A stretch of 64,000 nt of DNA from Numida meleagris (taxonomy: Eukaryota; Chordata; Aves; Galliformes; Numididae), in the NCBI RefSeq assembly GCF_002078875.1, contig NC_034415.1:24095381-24159380 (forward strand), in the 5' to 3' direction. Positions 1-12,400 of this stretch are shown here, in pieces (within the stretch, counting starts at the first letter, position 1; every line of letters begins with the position of its first letter). The position numbers and the translations under genes are program-made. Under the pieces are notes generated by a model. It was not told where the DNA came from, ran no database searches, and was given only the letters and a program-made list of their open reading frames with translations.

Positions 1-3000
1 GCCAGCACCGTTTCTCTGGCAGTAAGGGTTTATACACTGCACACACTTCGAACATTTACTTTGTACCCACATTATAACCATCTGAAAATGAATCCAAGTA
101 TCTTCAGGCCTAGATGTCCAACAATGACAACTTGGGAAACATGTTGAAGGGAAAGCTCAGATGAACTCCTGCTATAGGCACTCCCTACGGACTTTTCTAA
201 TTCACTTGTGACAAATCCCACAACTCAGACAAACACTGCTAAAGAGCTATGTTTGTTATTTCAATTGTTCACACTTTTAGAATGGATCAGATAGTTCTCT
301 ACTGCCCAGCTTTTGAGACACCTCAATTCACTTGCTTTCTTCTCTGGCTTTCGATATCTGGATTGCACTGAAATATAATCTTAAAGGTAATTTAAGACAA
401 CCCTGCATTCATCAGTGATCTAGTAACTCACCGTGGTGATCTGAACCTCTTTCTGCTTTCTAACACCTTTAAGTTTTTTAAACCATTCATACACTATCAC
501 CCATTGATTCTTTTGCTGACTGGAGTGAAACACCCTGAAGTGTCCTCAGGAGTCCCTGACATTTGGTTGTGTTTTCCAGAGCCAAAAAAAACCTTCTCAG
601 TGACAACATGCAATAAAATGAACAAAGAGAAATCCCAGCGATTGTATGATCGAGACTTGCCTTGTATATATATGTTTTCAGATTTAGGGATTAAAATTAT
701 ACCTAGTGCTGGCATTATAAAGACACCTGGTACCTCCCTTGCCAACCTCCATCACGACGCCTGAGGGCTCCCTTTTTCCAGTACACATGGCACAGAGCAT
801 GCTGGCTGCACTGAAGAAATTTGCAGTGCACATCTTTACACCACACAAAATCAGCATTTTCTGATTGTCCTTAACTCATAGTTGCACACATCACATCCAC
901 AGGTTACCTAACAAGCTGCTCTAACCAACGTCTAAGCCAGTGCAGCAGAAAAGCCATTTTGGGAAACGACCTACTGCTGCAAGCACTGTGAGCCCCTGAA
1001 CTACGCTGACATCCACCTCATCTCCAGAGTGAAAAAAGGAGAACAAACCAATAATAGAGAAATTGGTATAAAATCCCACGGAATCAGGACAGCTCTGTCT
1101 CAGTCTCCCAGACTGAGATTCTTTCAGTAGACTGACAATGTAAAGTAGAAAAAAAAGAACAAATTATAACATGCCAACCGATGAAGTGTTCCTATTCATT
1201 TGATTACTCACCAGCCTCAGCTGGCACAGATAAACACAATTCACCTCCTCAGATTTTTTAAAATAAAATCCTTTCAAATTCAAAGCACAGGGAAGGCACT
1301 AAAATAGACCTCATCCAAATTTTCAGAAATTTGCTGTCAGAATCAAACCAGGTAAACATTAAATCCACCGTTCTGAAAGAAAAATTCATACTTTTCAAAT
1401 ACACAACCGTGAAGAGGGATTTCCCTTTCCAGCAATTTGCTTCTGATGCCAAATCAATCCTGCCCTAAGCAATAGCTTCATCTATTTCACTTATGATGTT
1501 TTACAGGAGTTTAAAGTAAGTCAGTGTTTTTCATTAGTCAATTGGTATCTATCAACATCAAAACTTAAGCCTTTCTTTTCTTGGAGCTGGGAGATAAGAC
1601 ATCAATGCAACTATCTGTAACCAAATGTAACATTTATACTAAATGAATAATTGAGATTACCAGTTATGTTTTGCTATAAGTCTTGCACTTTATATGGATG
1701 GATTTAAAATGAAGTGTAACAGCTTTTTTTTTTTCTTTCAATTCCTCAGCAAGACATTTCAACTCTTCCTCAGGACACTGCCAGAGTTAACAAGTCTTTA
1801 TGACATAAACTAATATTCTGATTAATGACTTACCCAAGTAGCTGGTATCACATGGCTGAATAAGAGGATTACTAGTAATATCTTCAGGCACTTATGGAGT
1901 TATGCCACATGTCTGTTCTCCAACTGCAGTACAACCATTATCATCTCTGTAGCACTGCCCTTCTTCAAGACCTGCTGGAGATCACCTATTCCCACTTGAA
2001 ACAAGTACCTACATGAAGATACCAGCAGCTCTCCTCTCCAGCTGAAGTGTGAAAATCTAAAAGCTTGGCTTGTTTTAACCTCAGAATTGACTCAAGGCCA
2101 ATCTTTTGTGTGAGAAACATAGAGCCTAAAATCCTTTTGGGGATTCTTTAACAGTAATTCAATGGTACGACACACATCGCCAGCTTATAGAAAGCCCAGG
2201 GTCAATTTTGTGCTCTTAGTATTAAAACGCTTGTATCTACTGAAACAAACCCAACAGCAAGGACTGAGAAAGAGTCTGTTCATCAAGGCATTTCCAAGAA
2301 TGAGGGATCAGGATTCAAACCCAAGCTGCCTCAGGAGGATGTGGACATATGGGGACTGAAAAGTTTACTCCGCTCCGTCCAGAAATTCCACCAGAAGTCC
2401 CAACAACCCTCTAGACTATTGCGTGGGCTTCTATGGGAAGCCTCCATTTTGATAACTGGACATCTTCCAATAAAGACTTATTTCCTACGAAAATTCCCCA
2501 ACAGTATTAAGTTTACAATTAGGAAAGACCATTTAAATCAACCAACAGTCTGGTTCCCCAGTCAGCACATGTCAGAGGAATGGTCTAAATCTGGTCAAAG
2601 CCAAAAAGCTGTGATTTCACAAAAGTACCCCTCAGCCTTTTTGAAATAAACAGTTCTATAAAATATGGAGTCTAGTAAGTAATTTCAGCCAGGAGGTGAG
2701 ACGTATAATTAAGTCAGGTTTTGGCAACAATATATATGAATGTTCTTTTTACAAAGAATATAAAGTTCTGTTCCTCCAGACTCCAGTCATTAAAAAAGTG
2801 GAAATAATGACCTTCTTCATGTTCTTGACATTCTTTACCATAAATAGCTAACTCAAGCTTTCTGTGGAGCAGAACTGTCTTCATCTAAACACAGTCTAGA
2901 GCATCAATCTACCTCCATGTGCTTCCCCTTACTCTTGAACTGTTCACTTTGACCATCACAGACCTTCTTGGTTAGATAGTTCTGAGAAACCTTCTCTGCA

Positions 3001-6000
3001 CCAATGAACAACCCCATAGCTTTTTTTTTTTTTTTACAATACATCTCACCACACAACAAAGGCAGTCATTACAAAAAGTTTCTGTTCAAACCTTAATAAC
3101 TTCCTCAAGCTTTTTAAATCTCAGAATACACAACATTTAATACTGCAATTTGGATTTTTAAAAATTCCAGTGACAGTAAATATGTACCACAGAACTCCAA
3201 TATTCCAATAACAATTTCACAGGTAACCAATAAAGCAGAATGTCATCATACCCATTTGACATATTCATATATGAAAGGATTTAACTCAGACTTTCAGACA
3301 CAGTCATTCTAGAATAGACATCAAGACAATAAATAGACACTAACATCTCCAGTGGTTTTTGGAGACTATTTCTTGCATAATATCTACTGCCTAGAATGAA
3401 TTGCTCTCATACTTCTAATATACAAGCAGCAAAACAGACGTGCTGCAGCTTAACCAGTGATCCAGAGTACTGCGTCATGAATTAATCTTCATTTTTTACT
3501 ATTCTCCCAAGTGACCTGGTATCAGCAAACTATCATTATGCCATTCTTTCTTGCAGGATAATTGTTAAAATATTGAACATTTGTTTCACGAAAAGGAATG
3601 AGAAATCTTGCCCTCATCAACTCTTTCAGCGACCGTTAACTGTTTTGAACTAAATGAGAGCTAAAAATCTAGTCAGCTTTTAATTGATTTGCTGTATCTT
3701 GAGATTGAGGAGGAACACGAGATGTGTACCCACCCCAGTGACTAGACTGTCTCACTGATACTCCCTGTCACAGTTAACAGGGTACATACTAAAAATAACT
3801 GCTGTGCTTGGTGACTGAGTTTAAGGAGTTTCTTGGACTTCTTAGACTTAGTATGAATATTCCATATAAGAGATCAAACTAATTAAACAGTGCAGAAATT
3901 AAAAGAAACCACAGTTGTACAATAACCATGTTAAGAAAGAAAACTGACTCTAAAACTTAAAAATGTCTCAGGAAACAAAATGTTCTGTGCTGTTAAGCAA
4001 AAAATGCCAGATTAAAGCTTTTATGAAACAAAATCTCATCTTTATGGAGGATATTATTTTCCTAACAGGAAAAAAGAACTTTATCACAGCGACGATTCTA
4101 GACAATATCCTCAGCTATTTCTTTTTGAGCTGCTAAGAAAGAGCTTCTGATTTTAACTCTCATACATTGCCAAAATCTGCTCTCAGTTACACATGATACA
4201 AATCAGTTGGAAATACACTCACTGTGGAAGCCAAATGTGAGTAATTTAGTGAATATACAATAATGTAATACAGAGCAGAGTATGTCCTCAACTTTTACAC
4301 AACTGGTAAAGCAGCAAAATCTAGGGTAAGATATTCTTTACAAGCGTGTAGAAACTGAGAAGTATTTCTTTAAACAAAGATAGAATGTTTATGGACTGTG
4401 AAAACCAATTTTGAATCTCAGCACACTAAAAGGCAACAGCGAGGAACTGATGACTCCCAAAGAAAACAGCATTACCACATGTGCCCACTCTACAGCTCGT
4501 CATTCCCTGAAGAGATGGAACGTGTTCCTGATGGGTATCATCTGTGGGGAAATTTAGCATCCTGTTTCTGCATCATGCTTGCAAACACCATAAGCCTGCA
4601 TTTCCCTTGCTGCCAAAGGACAATAGGAATAAGGCTTCCTCATAACAACAGGCTAATGTGAAAAACCAGTTTCAAAATTGTTTTGCAATATGCTATACAC
4701 TCAGGTACAAAAACAGAATAGCAGCTCGTGAAATGTATTCTGCAGGGCCTAACAAAAGCTGGACGGAAAGCACATGCAATACAAGAAAATGGATTTACAA
4801 AAAACAACACAGCCTTGCTAGCTTTTGCAGTGTATTGAAACCTCCTTCCAATTAAGTATCTCTCCATTTTAAGCTAGGCACTGAATAAGCATTTCCAGAT
4901 GGGCACAGGGGCTTTACTACCAGAATTTAATGATAACAGCCATTCCTCTTACCATTTTAATGATATCTTCTGATCATACATAAACACAACATCGCTGTGA
5001 ATAAAACCAGTTCTAGCAATATACTTGAGCCTACAGTTTATCATAATGTCTTTCAGAGTGTACTTAACTGGGTAAGCCAAATATTCTGGTATCAAAAACT
5101 GAGGTGAACACCTCAGCAAAGCAAAGCAGATATACAGCATGCACTAATCCCTGATGGATATCAAGCACACACTCCTGCCCTTAGGTGGCTCTTGCCTGAA
5201 CAGTCACAACCTGTGGAGGACATGAAAAAAGGAAGGGAAGGAGGTGCAGAACACTGACAACTACACTTACACATAAACGAGGTGAGTAAAAGGACAGCTG
5301 GGCAGAAATGAAGCTGATGCAAGCTACTACTCCTGCTATCACTGAGGATATCTGAGGCCTCATACAGGTCTGAGCAAATGTACACACCAAGAGCCATAGT
5401 GTTTACTGAAAAGTGTTTGCATGTCCTTACACTGAGTTCTGCATGTGAACACCCAGAGCTCCGATTACGTGACTCATCAGATCACGGATATCCCCAAACA
5501 CCTCTGAAGTCATGCAGTTAAGGATAAAGTAAATGGCAAACTGAGGTGGCAAAACAGAAAGCTTCCATTATCTATGAATTTTACTTGATATTTCAGTCAT
5601 CTGAAAGAAGGCACAACGTAATTTGCTGATGGCTCAAAAATAAATGGAGCAAACTGACGGGGAAAAAACACATGAATTAACCATAGACTTAACAAGCCAA
5701 GAGCACAGGTAACTTCAGGACAGGGTATGAAAAAGAAATCAGAGACATTGGCAAGATAAAACAATTTTCAGAAGTTCTGGACCCCACTGCCTGCAGGTGG
5801 GCAACACTGTAATTAGGACACATGTGCACAACACTAAGTTGTAAAATAAAGCATGATTAATACTTCACCACTTGCAGAAACTTTAAGAAAATAATAACAA
5901 TCATGCCACAAAGCAAACTCAAACATATGAACTGAAACCTTGAGTAACATGCCCTAAGCTTGACAATTCATTATCAGTTGCTGACATAAAACTAGTAACT

Positions 6001-6365
6001 CCTGTTGGATACAAGAAAATATGGGAAAGGAGGAGAAAAAAAAAAAGTGTCAGAAGATAGATTTTACTCTTTTAGGAGAGAAAAATCTCATATCCTGTGC
6101 TACAGCAAAAGGAGTTATGTCTTTGGACAGAAATTCAGTACTTTCTGTAGTTACCTTTGATCAATTATGTTATTTACTCAACCAAGTGTAAAGCACTTAT
6201 TCAGGCTTCCCCAAAATGTAATATATTACTTACCTTCTCCTCCTGAACCAAAACCACACAGTCTTATCAATGATTGATAAGAGAACTAGCTGTCTAGTTA
6301 ATTCTTATGGGAGAGAGCAAAGCAGAAAATAAACAAATGAAAACTAGTAAAAGTAGCCAACTTAC
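1..6365. other. TTC39A intron (after exon 2), no exon recognised
   Basis: AT-rich DNA with scattered short ORFs, none with family resemblance or flanking splice sites that I could link to TTC39A. The conserved third-exon motif ESMYHALGY was searched in reverse complement without success. The only notable structure is an 18-bp interrupted palindrome at 5099-5116. Confidence 0.6.
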
Positions 6366-6470
6366 TTTGCTTGTAAAGAAGCCAAAGCATCTGAGAACTT
6401 GTTGCTAAGAAATAAATCCAGAGCTGCCATGCACTCATGCAGTGCCGCGTTGAGGTCTGATGCTGGTGAC
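6366..6470 (-). CDS. TTC39A: TTC39A coding exon 2
   Basis: Reads G|SPASDLNAALHECMAALDLF, then LSNKFSDALASLQA plus two bases. The acceptor has a strong polypyrimidine tract (TTTATCTTCTCTTCTTCTGGCAG) and the donor CAAA|GTAAGT matches consensus. The frame differs from the longer minus-strand ORF over the same bases; only this frame gives the TTC39 signature ALDLFLSNKF. Length 105 nt, phase 2 in and phase 2 out. Confidence 0.88.
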
Positions 6471-9400
6471 CTGCCAGAAGAAGAGAAGATAAACTCAGCA
6501 CATCTGTTCTCCTTCTAGCAGTGCAGTACTTGTACATTTCAACTTCCCATCTTCAGGGCTAGCCTTACTCCCAGTCCGCTCCTAATGCTTACATAATATG
6601 AGTGCCTTATTTTTTTTTTTGTCTCTTATCTGAACTCCTGCTCTGGGACACATGGAAAGCAATTCAGGTTTTCTGCCTCCTCAGGATAAAAAGGCACCAC
6701 ATGTGCTGTAAATAAGAACCTGAGTAGGCAGCAGTACCAGGTGGGAGCAGGGCATTTTGATGAGCTCGTTTAGCAGGAACACAGGAGCACTGGGTGTGAG
6801 CCTCATAAAGACTGCAGGTTCATTACTTTATGATTACCACTTGCTTAAGGATGAGATGATTCCAGCCCACTCCAGACTGTTCTATCAACTGCTGCCGGAA
6901 CAGCTGCTGTAGTTCAGCTCATGCTCAGCTTGGTTCCTGACCAGCAGACTACTACAGACTCACAGTTTGGTTAAAATCTCACACTGTGCACACTCCTGGG
7001 AACATCCCTGTCTCTTAGAAGCGATGCTGCACTCCAATACTAATCTGCTGCTACATCTCTAAGTCAGAAGATTACCTTTGTAGTCTGACTGCACTTTTCT
7101 CCTTCACAGCACTCTGATGTCAACCTGACCTTTCATCAAGGGCTCTCAGCTGGTCTGTGGGTTACTGGCAATGGGATAACACAGACCAGCTGAAAACATT
7201 TGGGCCCAAGTTCCTCCCCATCAGAATTGCTGGACATCAATCCACAGATGAAACAAATTAGGCCTTGCACTAACAAAGTTAAAGTAACCTGGTCAGTGTC
7301 AGGACAGCTGAAACATCTGCATCTAATGATCAAAGGGCTACATAGCATTAATATGTCACATGTAAGTTTGGTCAAAAAATTGCCCCAACAAAATACAGAA
7401 AAAATCCTCATTGAGTTTCTGACTCCAGCAGCCCTAAGTGATGCAAACTGCCTTGTTACTGGGAAACTGTTACTGTCTTAAAAAAGGGCAAAACAGCCTG
7501 CTGAGAGGAGAAACAGGCAGTAAAATCCTGGTATCATCTTCAGGAAAACAGATAGGGGAGCATAGAACAGACAGATAGCATCAGCAATAACCACTGCAGC
7601 TGCGTTCTGGTTTTGATTTTAATAAAGACTGCAAAGAAGAAAGACCATTACTACACATATGAAAACCATGACTGTAGATTTGAAGAGACATCATACAACG
7701 CTGTTCATAGCGGCTGCTGTCATCACACTTGAGATACACTGCAAATCCTGCACCCAGGAGACTCTCTGAGTGCTCTGCAAACACGGACTAACCCAGCCCT
7801 GCCACCGCCTTGTGCAATGTGCGGTAACATGCCAGCCTGGCTCCCCAAGCCAATTCTGAGCCTGACTTACCATAACTTTGTTAATTATTGCCTGCGCGTA
7901 TTATGGTTCTTATGTGTCTTTTTCAACCCTGAAACAAACATTTAGCAATACATAAAACACACTTTCTTCTGTTTTAAAATATTTGGACTAGTAACGTTTT
8001 ATCTGGTTTTGTTTTGTTCTGTTTATCACTGTGCAGGAGAACTATAAATCAAAACCCATTCAATACAAATACACCTTTTCAAAATGCTCCTTTTAAAACA
8101 GAAAGATGATAAATAAATTAAAAAAATATGTTGAAGTTCAAGGCACAAATAAGATACATTAATTAGCTGGCATCTTCTCAGGAATAAGGATTATTAGCAC
8201 AGTTCCACCCTCAGCAGCAGCAATAACATGAGTAGCACGCTTCCCTAATGCTCCAAAGAAACCAGAGATTTCATGTAGCTCCCAAGAAAAGGGCTTACAA
8301 TCCAAACTAAGGCACACATCTTACATAAATGCTACAAACGATCACTTATTGCTATAAGCAACAGGACAAAAAGACAGACCTGAAACTAGAAATGCTGAGC
8401 ATTGTATCAAAGTGATTAGTCATGCTTCAGCAGGCTGCAGATTCCCTCCTGCTTTCAGCTGTAAGATCAGAACTGCCTCTAATCCACATGGAAAACACCA
8501 TGCCCTGCCCCTTACCTTTCCGCCAGCGCTGTGGTGTGTCCTGACATGGCCATCCGTGCCCAGTGCAGCATGCCCAGGCGCTGCCTGCAGCCCCAGCACA
8601 GCCAGGGACAGTGCGAGCATCGCTCCTGCAGGCACAGCGCGTCACGGCAAGCGCCTGGAAGCCAGGCACAGAGCACTGCTACTACTGACTGACCTGGGAG
8701 GTGCTGCCAGAGTAGCTACAGGCCTGCCTGAAGTTAGTACTGCACCAGCTACTTCACTCAGCACCAAGGCAGAAGTCAAATACCCTGCTAATTACAGACC
8801 CAAACCAACCAAATTACCACACGCAGCCTCAGAAGCCTACAAACTGGAATGGGGAGTCAAACGAGGCCAACCGAAATGCAGAGATTGGAGGCACTAATTG
8901 CTGTCAGAGTGAGAAGCAGACAGGTGAGAGGACAAGACAGCGCTTTGTCCCAGCAAATGACTCCGCAGCCCAGGCTTGAACCCACCACCGAGCTGCAGCG
9001 TGGTCCTCAGGGCCCTAGGAGGTTGGGAGAAATTACGGTCTTTGTACAAACCTCCTTAGCATCACGCAAAGGGAAACAGGTTGGCACTAACAACTGAATC
9101 AGTGGGATGAGCTCATCTGGCTGACTATGTCCAAAATAAAACAGTGCATGCTCCCAAACTGCTTTGCTGACACATCAGCATCACTGCCCCTGTACGTAAG
9201 GGCAGTGGCTGCGATCAGCGAGAGCTATGACCTGTCACCCAGGTAGCTACACTGCAGAAGCTGATCAATTATGAGCTAATTTTTGCCAAGAGCACATCAC
9301 CTAATGGTAAAAGTTTTCTCCTGTGCACGGTCCTGTCGGTTAGGTGACACAAAGCAGTATCAACAACAAAGATATCAGCTGCTGGAGGAGGACCCAAAAA

Positions 9401-12400
9401 TGATAAACGAGTAAAGGATCATCTCAGGAAGATACCTGGAAGACATTAACATACCTGATGAAATCTCTTGCTGTTTTTATGACATCCTGTACAGGAAAAG
9501 CCTGTGCTGCACTTGGTATAAAAATTACCCTAACAGAGCCACAGGCTGCCCCTGTAATGACTGCATTACAAGTTCCTAACAGCAGCGTGTACCTGAGCTG
9601 CAGCTGGAGATAAGACATTATCCTTTTTTCCCCCGGTTGGAAATAATTACTAATTACAACTTACAATTAACCCAGGTGCTTCTGTGCCGTAATAATGAGC
9701 TACTCTGGAAAGACTGTTCATCATTTCACTAGTTTACCCGATGTCTAACTGGTACTTTATCTCCAAGATCGGTCTCTAAAGCTGTGTGCGTTGAGGGCTG
9801 CGCTGCTCCTGCCAAGTTCTCCAAGACTTGAGCTGGCTGCTTTCCTGTGAGCACCACTTGTCTGGTAACAATTACAGCTCAGACAACCTCTCTTCCCCCA
9901 CATTTTCTTTCAACTAAAGAAAACAAAACTAAGATCGGGAATATTTCCAAGTTCAGCCTCTCTTCCCCTTGGTTTTAGAAGCTTCGTTCTATTTCTTGAT
10001 TTTTTGGCTGCAGGTCTTGTGAGGACAATCACATGGTTCTCACTGCGGTTTTATGATTTATGAAACCATCGTTCTCTGCCATAAGGACCACCGCCGGCGT
10101 GTTTCACAAAGGCCAGCACATCCTGTGGCTCAATGTGAGACCTGAGCTGCTGACCCCTCTGCGTCCCCACCAGAAGGACAATGACTCAGGGCATCCCAGG
10201 CAATGTTTTTTTTTGCTTAAACATCAGATCCTCTTTATGCCAACAGCAACACAGAACTAAATACATAAGCACACTAAGCAAAATTAGATTCCTGAATATT
10301 AATGAAAAGTTAAGCCTGTTCAAAAGCACAAGAATCATCATGGTTTTCATGGTCAAAAGGGAAAAGGAGATTTCTATTTATTTATTTCTGAAGACAGGGC
10401 TTAAAATATTTCTGCATATGTTTTATTTCACTGACTGATGCTGACTGATTTCTTGCTACAAGTGTGGAGCACATATGCTTACTGGTTTTGCAGATTTCTT
10501 TAATAAAAAGAATCTCGAGTCTTATATTCTGCAAAATGCTGAACCACTGACTGCTTTGAACTCAGTATTTATGAGGACTTTGCAAAAAAAAAAAAAAAAG
10601 TACATCTAAAACTTTTACCTACAAATCTTAAATCTCTGTAATCATGCCAGGGACCTTCTGTCTTGGGGCTTGCATAGCACCAGTGCAGCTGTGCTCAGTA
10701 ATGGCCAGCAATGCTTTCATCTTACTGGGGAACATCAGTGAAGCCACTGTAGCGAACACCAATCTGGGTTCTGGCAGTAGCTCTGCCTGTATGTGCAGCT
10801 GCTCTTCTAGCAGAACGTACTTCTGAGCACAGCAAAGGCTGCTGAGCACACAGCCTTCTACATGGAAGGGAAGGAGAGCGCATCTGCAGGGCTACAAATC
10901 CAGCTCAGAAGGTTCCTGTGAAGTAACTGTGAAGTATTTGCTCTTAATTTCATTTTATATTTAACAGCTTGGACAATGTGATATTTTGGCTTCAATTAGC
11001 CAGGGATTTCTAACAGTTTCATTTTTTTACAAGATAATGCCAACCACAAGCTATTTTAAGGCAGCACAAACTCTCCTTGTACTGGCAGAAAGGACAGAGT
11101 TGCACCAACACAATTCTCTATTTCAAGGTACTGGTGGCAATACAAAGGTATTTTGTCAGCCCACCTGCACCACTGTGATGGTGGAGAGCTCACGATGTAC
11201 ACAAAGATGACCATTAGCACTGCCTTTACATTGAGGGAGCACTCCTTCTAGAAGTGTAGTAAAAAATAATAATAAATTCTTGAACGATCTCTTTATGCAG
11301 CGTGAAATGGAACTGAACAGAGATCAGTCAAATGCCCAGAGCTGCTTCTTTTCTTCCAAAGAGGAAGCAGTAATGAAGCCATGCAGCCGGCTGCCTACAG
11401 ACACTGTGCTGCTCCGGGTGCATCTGTGCTAAAGCTTTAACCACCACAGACCTGAGGAGCATCCAAGACCATATATCTGTAAGGTCAGAGACTTGGTTCT
11501 TAATAAAACCTACCTGATTTCAAGCACCTCCAACACACAAACACGACTTGGCTTACTGGTACGCAGGGCGTCTGTCCCATTGCATGCCCTCAAACAGATC
11601 CCCACTGACTACAGAAGTTATTAATACCACACTGCCTTGTGCTGTCGTGATGCTGGACAGTCACAGAGCAGTTAGGAGATATCAGGACACACTGCAGTCA
11701 CCGCATTTGCCCATTATGAGTTTGCCAGTTGCTTTCTAAACATATGGACGAGCATTTAGAGCCAGGCTCTGCGACAAATGTTTTGATCCCAAGACTGAAA
11801 AGTATCCCTGCGTGTAAAGAAAACAAAAAGCACATCACCTGGGAAGAATCCCTTTTCTGTTTTGCCAACAGACCCCAAACTATTCCGATCAGAAACAATC
11901 TTGTGTGAACTGCTCTCATTACCATGAAAGGGAGAACCAGAATGCAACTCTGGTTAATAATTTGTTGCCATTCACTTTTCAGACAATACAGAAACTTTTT
12001 CATAATTCAAAAGCAAATAAGTTTATGTAAGAAAATTAATTCCACTGTATCCCTTCCTGGTTTACGTGCCAAGGCAGTAACACAGCAGTGTTCTCTGCTC
12101 TCGAGCACGCTTCTGGCTTGTGACTAACGCCCCTAAGGTGCTGCAGAAATGCCATTATTTCTACCAACAGCAAAGCAATCAGAAAGGCTTGAATATTCTC
12201 CAAATGTTTCATAGGGAAACACAAAACCAATACGATTCCAAAACTAGCAGACTTTTGTCAGTACTTCAAACCACAAAGGGATGGTGACACAGCTTATCAC
12301 AGAATGGTTTGAGTTGGAAGGGGCCCTTAAAGGCCATCTAATCCAACCCCCTGCACCAAACAGGGACACCCTCAGCTCCACCAGGGGCTCTGAGCCCGTC

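Noticed and set aside
6298..6537. 79-codon minus-strand ORF over TTC39A exon 2
   Set aside because: Wrong frame: the TTC39 signature appears in another frame bounded by the splice sites at 6470 and 6366.
8412..8897. 161-codon plus-strand ORF
   Set aside because: Starts at a non-ATG codon, no recognisable domain, composition shifts midway, and no supporting splice structure.
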